Assembly (NCBI GenBank): GCA_027596945.1
Contig: JADGJH010000522.1
Span: 1 to 17,413 of the forward strand
DNA length: 17,413 bases
Origin: Physocladia obscura
Taxonomy: Eukaryota; Chytridiomycota; Chytridiomycetes; Chytridiales; Chytriomycetaceae
Direction of reading: 5' to 3'
The notes beneath the pieces were generated by a model. That model searched no databases, had not been told where the DNA came from, and saw only the letters and a program-made list of their open reading frames with translations. Shown one piece after another: positions 1-9,100 of the stretch. Position numbers and translations under genes: made by a program. Numbering within the stretch: position 1 is the stretch's first letter; every line of letters starts with the position of its first letter.

Positions 1-81
1 CCCCCAATATCGGCCCGCACACACTTTTCTGTGGAGCGTCTCTAATAAAAATTTGAATTGTTCGAGTTTACTCTGCGGCAA

Positions 82-465
82 GTGACAAATCAACTCAACT
101 TTGAATGAGGTGTTTTATTCTCACTGAGAGTTAGTGAGGAATAACTTGAAAGATTTAAGTGGGTGTCTTCACTGAAAATGTGTTTGTTTGAATGGACTGA
201 GTATTGTGTGACGAATCACCTAAACTTTGAATCATGTGGTTTATTTACACTAAAAGACAGTGATGGGTATTGTGTTTGATTTTAGTGTACGTGTTCACTA
301 AGAAAATTCATTGTTGTGACGAATCAACTCAACTTTGAATGGTGTGCAGATTGTTCACTCAATGAAAGTGATGAATAATGTGATTTATTTTAGTGAGACT
401 CTCCGCTTTTTGAATGAGAGTATTTTGAATAAGGTGTTTTATTCTCACTGAGAATTAGTGAAGGA
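82..465. repeat. diverged tandem repeat at left edge
   Basis: A motif close to GTGACGAATCAACTCAACTT recurs at 82, 208 and 316 (spacing about 128 and 108 bp). A second block, GTGTTTTATTCTCACTGAGA, recurs near 111 and 431. TTTAGTGA and TTCACTAA words of both orientations lie between them. Copies are imperfect and spacing varies, so this is an old minisatellite-like array and not a clean satellite. Unlike the next 3 kb it still contains several CpG. No coding potential was seen here or in 466-714, which holds only AT-rich sequence with a T run near 600. Confidence 0.6.
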
Positions 466-714
466 GGGTGTGAATGATTATAGCGAAGTGCATCAAATTG
501 ATAGCGCAAATCTGCTAGCTCTCTCTCATCCACGCGATGAATGCATCACGGTAGGCATTAAGAGGTGTTAATACTTTTCGTTAAAGGAAGTGGTTGATGT
601 TTTTTTTTTGATTTTGAAAATTGCAAAGGAAATGAATAACAAAATTATCAAGCAAAAATATTTTTGTCAACTTTAACTAAACCAAATTGACAAATGCAGA
701 AATTTACCAAATTA

Positions 715-1875
715 TCTGTCAGGTTCTTCCTGTCCTTCATCAACTGCTGCTGCAAGATTGTCAGGCAAGGCTTAGTCATTGGCTCAAAGTAGACCCATCA
801 GCTCAAAGCTGGCTCTTCAGCTTAAAGCTGGCCCCTCAGTCAAAACCAGCAAGCAGTGGAGAGTCAGTAAACTGACTCTACCACATCTGCACCAAATAAT
901 TGAAACTCACAATAGCAAATCAATGTGAAATAGGTCTAGAATGAACTTGGGAAATGTTTGAACCTTGGCTAGGTTCTGAGAATAACCAGGTAGCATTCTT
1001 CACACTCTGGAGCTAAATAAAATAAATGGAATAGATAGAAACAGGTAAGTATGGTTAAAAAATGCACACACAATGTTTTCTCTTTTTCCATTTATAATTC
1101 TGAGGCATTATTCTGGCACCACCAACAATAAGAGCTCTTCTTTTTGATGCAAATTAGATTGTCAATCTAACCTTTTTTAAGAATATTCTAGGGTTCTCAA
1201 GCCTTCTATTACTTTCAAGAACCCAAAAACAATTCAAGTAATTTCCAACCATTTTCCTTTTGAAGTGTCTTTTATTCTTTTTGTTTCTTTTTCTTTTTAC
1301 TCCAAAAATTATTTAAATCCAAACTCTTTCCTTTATTTTATAATTAGTCTTATTAAATAAAGCAAAGTCTATATTAAGTATTAAACTTCTACTCCAACTA
1401 TATCTCATACTTCCATCTTGAACTCTTATCATTTAGTTCAGAGAGACAAAGTATGGAATTAGTTGACTCAAGTTGGTACAGCTACCAGCAACTTTATTAC
1501 TCTTTTACAACTTACTGGAACCTTACACCTGCTCCCAAACTACTATTCTACAATTTATTCACTTTTCACACCTAAGCTACACTCTTTCAATGCCCAAGTC
1601 ACCTCATCACCTGTTGCCCTGGTTGCACAGCCATGTTCTGTCTACATGATGGTAAAATTTTACTCACAAGCTTGTATTTGCTGGTCCAATCATCAGGCAT
1701 TCCACTTCATTTCTTGCAATACTGATGAGTCTAATTCTGGTGGATATGCCACCCAAAGAATGGTGCACTACCATAGGATATCCACTAACTCATTCCATAC
1801 CATCACTAAATCTGTTCCAAGTGTCATGACAGGCAGGAGGTGGAAGGGGTGTGAAGGAAAGTTGGCACTTACTGT
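715..1875 (+). repeat. unclassified interspersed repeat, copy A
   Basis: This stretch matches the reverse complement of about 16005-16726. Matching blocks in order are: CTGTCAGGTTCTTCCTG (about 715), the AATGAACTTGGGAAATGTTTG block (about 940), ACAGGTAAGTATGGTTAA (about 1041), the CACCTCATCACCTGTTGCCC block (about 1599) and the CCAAGTGTCATGACAGGCAG block (about 1816). Identity by eye is about 70-75%. A frame on this strand in both copies keeps a short Cys-rich remnant (CSKCH here, CPKCH in copy B) followed by RQ-x-VEGV, so a protein may once have been encoded; both copies carry stops. No transposase, reverse transcriptase or terminal repeat could be recognised, so the class is unknown. The interval about 1150-1570 is absent from copy B. 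Confidence 0.75.
1150..1570. other. insertion private to repeat copy A
   Basis: Copy B joins directly the sequences that flank this interval in copy A, so about 420 bp were inserted here or lost there. The segment is very AT-rich and CpG-free. Near its left border is a perfect 17-bp palindrome at 1154-1170 (TTAGATTG-T-CAATCTAA). I found no matching right border, target duplication or coding motif. Borders are good to about 20 bp only. Confidence 0.45.
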
Positions 1876-2355
1876 TAGATTTACAAATAAAATATGTTAT
1901 AAAAGCTGTATATATGTTAAATGATAGTTAATATAGAATTGGAAATAGAAATATTATTTATTAGATAACTGTGAAAGAATATAAAGTTTATTTCATTAAT
2001 GGTGAAATTCAAGAATTGGAATTAAATGTTCTAACTTTGTCTTTCACATTTAAATAATTTCTTTTGCTAAGAAATTGGTTTTTAATCAATATTGAGGTAT
2101 AAGAACTGAGACACAAAATTTTAATTTTGAGACATGGAATTGGCCATTTAAAGAAGTAATATTCTTGTAAATAAATAATAAGATTCTAAAACTATACTTT
2201 ATTGTGCCAATTTCACAAGTTCAAGTGAATCCACCTCCACAGGATTCAACATTTAAGAGTATCATATGGACTCATTCAACAGGCTGGTCAAATTGTTCAA
2301 GGAGTAAGGTTGGCAAAATGCAAGCAGACAGGGATATTGCCAAGACACCTTGCCT
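1876..2355. other. AT-rich intergenic stretch, nothing recognised
   Basis: Low-complexity AT-rich sequence almost without CpG. Short open frames occur but show no recognisable motif, codon bias or splice structure. Probably relic repeat DNA. Confidence 0.5.
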
Positions 2356-2722
2356 TGTTGAACTGGTTTTAATAAATCAAAACATTTCTCAATGAAGTAT
2401 ATTTGAATCCCAAATCCACATGATTTTTTGAAGACATAAATTTCAGCAAAAATTTGTCCTTATTTTTTCCAAGAATAGAGTATTTAAATAAAACTCTATG
2501 GTTGTGCTTTATGTGAGCTATTCTAATTATAATTTTTTGATTCAAATTTATGAGACAAAGTTGAAAGTTAAATTTCCTCTATTCCTATGTACAATTATTG
2601 ATCACCTGTCAAATAAACAATTTTCAACTAATTTAACAGATATGAGTTTAAATGTGTTAATCCTTAAATTTCATCTTGTGCATTCAGTTTTTATATCAAA
2701 TCCAATGTTTTCACCTTCAACA
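2356..2722 (-). repeat. putative 3' LTR of the copia remnant
   Basis: On the minus strand the 367-bp segment starts TGTTGAA directly after the purine-rich tract TTAAGGGGAGA and ends TTCAACA. That gives a 7-bp perfect terminal inverted repeat with the canonical TG...CA ends of LTRs. A TAAATA box lies inside. The right boundary is well supported by the polypurine tract. The left boundary rests only on the inverted repeat, and TGTTGAA-like words also occur nearby (about 2245, 2275), so it is less certain. Confidence 0.55.
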
Positions 2723-2733
2723 TCTCCCCTTAA
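2723..2733 (-). other. polypurine tract of the copia remnant
   Basis: TTAAGGGGAGA on the minus strand immediately precedes TGTTGAA. A G-rich purine run next to the 3' LTR is the primer site for plus-strand DNA synthesis in copia elements. Confidence 0.55.
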
Positions 2734-3395
2734 GATGAATGTACAATTCACTGCCAGAGCAATTTTCACTGACTCTATCAATTCTAGGAACTCAGTTTAT
2801 ATAAATCAAAAATATAAAAATAGGAAAAACAAAAATCTTTTTTGAAAAAACAAAATGCAGCTGGCAATCTCAGAACATCCATTCTGTAGAAACTAAAATT
2901 AGACTTCTAATTTGCACGTTTGCCAGGAACCTCATTTCCATCAAAGAAACAGGTATTCTGTGTTGTTTTGGTGGAATGTCTCCATGAATATGTCAGCAAC
3001 TATTTTTTTTTTCCATTAGACAATAAATTAACTCCATCTTCTTTTTTTTTTTTTGATCTCTAATAAAAACATATTTTCACAGCTTGCAATAATAAGAATA
3101 ATAATTCTACTTTTTGTTACTGATGTTGCAAATACACTTTGATTCTTACAATATCATGATATTATCCCACATACCATCATGAGGAAAAACCCACTTTTTG
3201 ATTTTCTATAAACATATTCAAAATTTTGTATTTTTATCCACTCATTCACAGAATTCTTAGTTGGGAATAACATCAGAGGCACCATTGCAAATCTGAAAAT
3301 AAGACCAAGATTTACAGTATGATATATAATTGGAATTATTTGGGGGTGTCTCACTGTATGACATCTGTAAACTCTCGCTAAAATAGAAATCAAAT

Positions 3396-3840
3396 CATTT
3401 CAAGCATTGCATCAGACAATGATTATTTGACTTTGATAAGTGATTACTAGCAACAGTATTTGAAGCAACTATTGTCTGATTGCTTATGCCAGCCTGAAGG
3501 GTCTCTGGCTTTCTTTTCATGTTAATTTTTTTTTTTTATGTTCCCATTTGAAATCGAGTGAATTTAATATTCTCAACTTAATCTATGTCTTAAAGAAAAA
3601 TAATATGTTCTTATTTTTTGGTGTTTAGTAAAAAAAAATAGGTATCTGTACTTCTTGAATTTGCATATTGCTGTACCATGCAAATGCTACCTCAGTATCT
3701 AGCGTTCACCATCTCTGGCTAATTGCTCAGGAAAGTTTTATTAACCTTTTTAGGATGACAAGGAAAAAAAAGAGAGAAAACCAAAACAGCAACCTGGAAC
3801 GGCAAAGTTCTTGGCAAATTATGTTAATAAAATGTTAAAT
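3396..3840. other. AT-rich intergenic stretch, nothing recognised
   Basis: No motif-bearing frame, RNA gene or repeat was seen. CpG starts to reappear from about 3700, which marks the left border of the gene island. Confidence 0.5.
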
Positions 3841-3856
3841 AAAAAGAAAGGGGCTG

Positions 3857-3892
3857 GATAAGAAAGCTTATTATCTTCGATAAGCGGATAAG
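3857..3892. promoter_or_regulatory. cluster of four GATA-factor-type sites
   Basis: GATAAG occurs at 3857-3862, 3879-3884 and 3887-3892 on the plus strand, and AGATAA on the minus strand at 3876-3871. That is four sites in 36 bp, two of them forming the inverted pair TTATC-TTC-GATAA. GATA zinc-finger regulators bind such hexamers in fungi and often act through paired sites. The cluster lies about 344 bp upstream of the acyltransferase start and is the only such concentration noticed here. Regulation of that gene is inference. Confidence 0.5.
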
Positions 3893-4235
3893 AAAAGGGG
3901 TTAGTTACTGAGGATTTCTTGTTGGCAGAAAAGTAACTGAAAACAAAGCAATAGATAATAGACGCTGGACACCCAGAAAACTATATTCAAAGAAAAATCA
4001 GGGTTGCTATAACTGATTTGGAGCTGCTGAGTGACTGAGTGTCTTTCGGATTTCATCGTTTTTTCCGAAAATAGAAACGGAGGTGAGCCAAGCAGAGCAT
4101 CTCCCGCTGAACAAACACGTAACAATCACGTTGTCAACGCTTCTTTTAACGCAAATAGAACGCGCAGAATCATAGTAAAACATCAGAAATGTTAAAAGAC
4201 GCTAACCAAATCCTAAAACAATAGGCAAAACACGA

Positions 4236-5845
4236 ATGAAATCGCCATCATTCAAAAACCTTGCTGCAAAGAATTTCGGTGTTCTTGCAGAGTTCGCAGC
4301 AACACGCAAAAACAGCAACGACAGTGACGCGACCGTTGTGGCGCAAAGTCTTTCAGGTAGCGATAGCGACTGCAACAACAGCGGCATCAACATCATAAAG
4401 CATCACGATCATCTCCGCGATTGCAAACAAAACTGCAAGCTGAAAATTGGTCCAAACAGCGCCAAAAATATTGATAACACAAGTGTCGATGATGACAACG
4501 AAACCTGGATGGATATTTTTGCTGTGCTCACCTTTATGGGCACGATTATTGCTTTAATGATCGTCACTCCGCTCTTTCTCGTTACAGCCCTGGTGATTTT
4601 GCCATTCTCTATTTCTTTACCAGCCGTGCTTCTCTATACTGCTTGGCTTTTTATTTCCGACTATCGCAGCCAAAACTCTGGTGGCTGGAACAAAGACTCT
4701 CCATTCAATGCAAGTAAAATTTTCTTCAATCAGCTGCTCATGTGATTCACAAAATTAACTGCATTTCTCCCAACTCAACAAAAACCCAACACATTCACAG
4801 ATTACCCACCGTTATATTATGCATTTGCAAATTTGGAACAATTACCGCCGCTACTTTCGCGCCAAGCTTGTCCGCACCACTCCGCTCCCCGCATCACGAA
4901 ACTATATTTTTGCAGGGCATCCACACGGGGTTTATTGCCTCGGATTGTATGCAAACATTTTATCAAACCCGCGTGTTTTTTCGAATCTTTTTCCTGGAAT
5001 TCAGGTTTCGTGTGCGACACTACCAATTAACTTTTGGATTCCTTTATGGCGTGACTTTATGCTTTCACTTGGATTTGTTTCATGTGAAGGCGCTTCTCTG
5101 CGAGCTGTTCTGAAAGGCCGGCGAAAGCAGCACAATGTGCAAAAAGATTTGGACAATGGCGAGAAAATTAAAAAAGTATACGAAACTCAAGGAGGCAATG
5201 GTACAGGGAGAGCTTTGTATATCGCAATTGGTGGTGCTGATGAATTTTTGCTTATGGAGGTTTGAACCTGTCTTTCTTTTTTTCCTTCACCAATTACATA
5301 CAAATAGCCCGGAACAATGGATTTGGTTATTCTGAAGCGTAAAGGATTCGCAAGAATGGCTCTAATGACTGGGTAATTCTTAAATTTTCAAGAATTTATG
5401 AAAAAACTAAACTTAGTAATAATAACATTTTTTTTCTTCTCCTTTTTCAGGGCATCACTTGTTCCGGTTCTCACTTTTGGAGAAACTGATTATATTAATC
5501 GTGTCGATACTCCATTCACGCGAAAACTTTCAGAATTTACTCACCGGCTTGCGCGATTTGCGATTCCGGTGCTTGAAGGTCGATTTGGCATTGCTTTTCC
5601 ACGTCGCGCTCGACTTGTCACTATTTTGGGCGAGCCTTTACATATTGATAATGTTGTCAAACATCCAACCCATCAACAAGTAGATGAGATTCATGCAAAG
5701 TAGGAAACGCCGCTTCTTGAAAATATTTGCGATTACTGACTTTTTTCACTTATTTAGATACTTGGAATCGTTGCAGAGTCTTTATGAACGGCACAAGGAT
5801 GAATATTTTGACCACCGAATCCGCGACATGCAATTCGTCAAGTGA
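4236..5845 (+). CDS. DGA1: DGAT2-family diacylglycerol O-acyltransferase, five exons
   Basis: Predicted to join acyl-CoA to diacylglycerol, the last step of triacylglycerol synthesis at the ER and lipid droplets. Exons: 4236-4709, 4801-5259, 5308-5372, 5451-5699, 5758-5845, giving 444 residues. The start is the first ATG after in-frame TAA 4203. Residues 1-90 are polar and variable; a long hydrophobic segment (about 92-140) is the expected membrane anchor; the catalytic HPHG is at 198-201; GGADE at 302-306, PGTMD at 312-316 and RKGF at 322-325 form the conserved C-terminal blocks, followed by ASLVPVLTFGE (334-344). Two oddities: the family YFP motif reads YFR (176-178), and an extra basic loop of about 25 residues precedes GGADE. 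The first intron is GC-AG (4710-4800, donor GCAAGT); a GT at 4714 would break the frame. Monoacylglycerol or wax-ester activity cannot be excluded, so the exact substrate is less sure than the family. Confidence 0.9.
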
Positions 5846-6181
5846 TGACATTATTTTCTTTCTTTCTTCTTTCTCTTTCTGTTAGTCAGTATTTGCAGTC
5901 AACTTTCTGAAGATTATTGCAATAAAAAAAAAACAAAAACAACCAAACACTGTTGAATTTGGAAACCAAAAAAGGGCAATATGTAACCATTCTATCCCTC
6001 ATCATACATTTGCCATTCTATCTCTTGTCACCTCATTCACCATTTCGTGCAAAACGGGAGGCTTGAGGGTACTCAACTTGGAAATTTTTGCTGGATTAGT
6101 CACATGATTTACTTAGGGTTGCATTTTGAGACTGAACTCGTAAAAATTCACAATTGGTTTTCAGAGTTTCTGATTTGTTTA
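5846..6181. other. convergent intergenic region between acyltransferase and VPS51
   Basis: This 336-bp gap holds the 3' ends of two converging genes. It contains a pyrimidine-rich stretch (5855-5880), a poly(A) signal at 5921 followed by an A-rich run, and no coding frame worth reporting. Confidence 0.7.
5921..5926 (+). terminator. poly(A) signal of the acyltransferase gene
   Basis: AATAAA lies 76 bp past the stop codon, directly followed by an A-rich tract, in the usual position for 3'-end formation. Confidence 0.55.
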
Positions 6182-6183
6182 TT
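6178..6183 (-). terminator. possible poly(A) signal of VPS51
   Basis: AATAAA on the minus strand overlaps the stop codon (6184-6182). No other AATAAA was found downstream before the convergent gene. So close to the stop, it is only a candidate. Confidence 0.25.
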
Positions 6184-9100
6184 ATTTACTTTGTAAAAGC
6201 GCCTCCACGGTGTTGGGTGCCATCATAATTGGATTTATGCAACGTTTCATTCCGCTTGTTACCATTTCATCTGCTAACATAACAAGAAAATTGTCGTCAG
6301 AAACTCCAAACGAGCCTTCCACAAGAAATCTTTTCAGAACTGCACTGTCAATTTGAACTTGATGGAAACCGTGTGTTCCCAAAGTTTGCAGTCGAAGTTC
6401 TTCAATATAGCACTGATAGTGTTTATATTAGTTTTGTTTGTTTATTAGAAAAAAAGTTTGAGTCTTACCTTCACAACAATTCGCAATATTGCCAGCAAAA
6501 TTCCTTCCCTAGTCATTTCAACAGCCCCAAAATAGCCAACTCGGTCTTCAAACATTCTATCGATATTATCCAAAATCGCATCAAACTTTCCATTATTGTT
6601 GCTGTTGCTGCTGTTGCCTGCAATAGAGCTACCGCTCTTGCGTTTTACAAACATTCTTGACGATTCTGTGCCAAATGCAGCTCTTACTGGGTTTAAGTTA
6701 AGACTGCTGTTGTTATTATTGATGTTTGAACCTAAAGAGCTGGTGAACATGCTGCTTCCAGATTTTGCAAAATTTGATGTAGCAGCTACGCGAGTTTGCA
6801 TACTGCTAGTTGCGCTACTAGTCCCACCCGGGAGTGAAATTGTTGACGTTGATGATATTGAGACAGTCGGTGGTGCTTGTTTGCGATCTAAAAAAAAGTC
6901 CGGAAAATATACGCTGAATAAAAAATAAAGGAGCAAAGACAAAATATACAGCAATATTTAAGACATAAACCTTTTCTTTCTTCTTCATCATAGACCAACT
7001 TCAATTGACTATTAATTCCTGAGATTTTCCCTAGAATTTGCTCGCTCCAACACGGATCTGGCATATTCGGCTCATCCATTTTGATCCACGGTGTTTGCTC
7101 CATATAATCATGAATAGTTAAACAAAGGCCAGATGTTGCAACACTCACAAATCGAAACGCGAGATTCTGAAACAACGACTTCAAAAAAACAAAAACAAAA
7201 CGAACAACAAACCTTAGCAATATCTTTCCATAACGCAGCAATTTTTTTGCTTCGTTTCAAAACACTGGCATTTCTTGGATCCAAATCTGAATGCTCTTTA
7301 AATCCAGCGCCGCTGCCACAGTCATTCGATGCCCCAGAGTTTGTTCTCTTACAAGAAAGGCCCGACGTAGCTGACAGCACTGTCCCGCCACCAGCAGTGA
7401 CAACAATAAGCTGTGAGCGTTTTGAAGTGGCCAAGCTATTGCTGCTATTATTCCCATTCGATTCCGAACCAAGGGACACATTCCTGCTCTTCAAAACAGA
7501 CGTTGTGAAGATTGAAAAGAGATGATCAATCAATGTGGAGCTCAGATTGAGCGCAGATCGTGACATTATAAGCAATAGAAGAGTTGGTGGAAGTTTTGGA
7601 ATCGGTGAGTATGTTTGTCCACTTAAAATCTTTGGGAGAAAAAAGCGAGAAAAGAGAGAGAGAGAGAGACACGAAATTTAATATATAAAATTTAAATTTT
7701 AAGGAAAAAATAAAACACAAACCTTCATTTCATCTCCCAGTCTATTCCAAAACTGTTCAAAACATTGCGTAAGCAGTTCCAAAATGCCTTCAACTCCGCC
7801 ACCGCATGCATTATTATTTATATCGTTTTTGGACGGTATTGATGCTATTGATACTGTTGCACCGGATACAAACCCTAACCGAGCGTCAACAAACGTTTCA
7901 AGTAATGGGAACACGTTACTGATGATGCCCTCCCTCAGCACCTCATTTGCTCTTTGAAGCACAGTTCTAGCACTTGACTGATGCCTTGGTTGCGACTCAA
8001 TTTTCGATAGTTCATCTTAAACAAAAAAAGTAAATTTTTCATGGAAAAACGAATATAAGAATAAAAATGAAAGCAAAATAAAGCCAAACCCATATACGCT
8101 GTTTTTGTAGTTTCAAATGCAAGTTGACTGATGCTTTTGATGTGATCAACAGCATATGTCCGAACTCTTTCATTCATGTTCATGAATAATGTAAGTCCAC
8201 GAAATGGAACCACATCCTTTTTAATTAAATCAAAGACTAGAATGGCTTGAATAGCATTGTAGTTCCATACACCGCCCTATTTTATTTTAATTTTATTTTG
8301 GAAATTATTTTAGTATTTCAAACCAGTAACTAATATTGTCTGTTGTTTTTTTCTTTTTTACTAACTGGAATGGCAATCATTTTTGTAATTTGATCAAAGT
8401 AGCGCTCGAGAAATGATTCACAAACAAGGTCCAGTTCACGTTCCAACCGTTCTCGTTGCTATTGAAATCAATTTAAATAAAACGAAATAATTCTTTATTT
8501 GTTTTGTATCTAACCTCAAAAGAAAGCTTTTCAACTCCATCCGCTGCAAAAAAACCCGAACCTTTTTCATCAGATCCACGAACTACCAGGAAATAATCAT
8601 GAAAATTAATGAGGAAATCACTGATTTGTTTCAGAACATGTGAATCCCAATACTTGATTTGCGACAAGATGAAATTTAGTGCGTGATCATCCAGTTGTGG
8701 TGAAGTTGTTGATGAAAGAGATCTTTTACCAACACTACTAGTTGTTGGGCTTGATGGTGCAGTATTGATTGTCGTAATTTTCAATGGTTTCATGTTGCTG
8801 ATGTGTGTAATTGTTGCATCAATCAGTTTGTTCATTTGATTCTTCATGCTGCATGACAAAGACGGAACAAAAAAAAAAAGGTTGAGCAAAATATTTTTTA
8901 CTGTACATGGGGTTTTTACTCAACACGAATAAATATGCAGTCGCCAAATCATTAACATTTGCGAATCCTCGGCCAAGAGTTCCAAGCAACCAAAAAGATT
9001 CCGAGATTTCCGACGGCGGAACACAAGCATTGCTGTTGACACAAATTAGTAGTTTTTGAGTGATTTTTTCTATTGTCGCGCTGCACTCGGCGCTAATCTT

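Larger units (their letters stand above)
2356..3395 (-). mobile_element. decayed Ty1/copia retrotransposon remnant (RNase H end and 3' LTR)
   Basis: Read on the minus strand, the relic carries the C-terminal Ty1/copia polymerase signatures in the right order. TVNLGLIF (about 3320) matches the block before RNase H. RKSKSGFF (about 3200) matches the RKSTSGY motif. IIS-stop-YCKNQSVFATS (about 3165-3120) matches the ISW-SKKQ-VA-S motif with Trp changed to TGA. VADIFMETF (about 3000-2970) matches the ADIFTKPL terminus. A polypurine tract (2733-2723) and an LTR (2722-2356) follow, as expected for the 3' end. Frames are broken by stops and shifts. Capsid, integrase and most of the reverse transcriptase are missing, and no 5' LTR is seen. 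Family assignment rests on motif order, not on a search. Confidence 0.75.

Noticed and set aside
1463..1924. 153-codon open frame as a gene
   Set aside because: It lies within repeat copy A and its insertion, and copy B shows the matching frame full of stops.
4714..4719. GTAAAA donor for the first acyltransferase intron
   Set aside because: It leaves phase 1 while the only acceptor needs phase 0, so the downstream HPHG frame would be lost.
4742..5113. Alternative frame over the HPHG exon of the acyltransferase
   Set aside because: The 4801-5259 frame carries the HPHG and GGADE motifs; this one has none and starts inside the first intron.
6596..7525. Plus-strand open frames antisense to VPS51 (6596-6928, 7133-7525) and similar ones at 9742 and 10066
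   Set aside because: They are mirror frames of VPS51 exons, cross its introns without splice logic, and have Leu-rich or acidic low-complexity text with no motif.
8849..8906. Alternative VPS51 intron with donor GTACAG at 8906
   Set aside because: It keeps phase and adds six residues, but the shorter exon aligns without a gap to the animal protein and its GTTGAG donor fits the local GTT bias. Kept only as an option.
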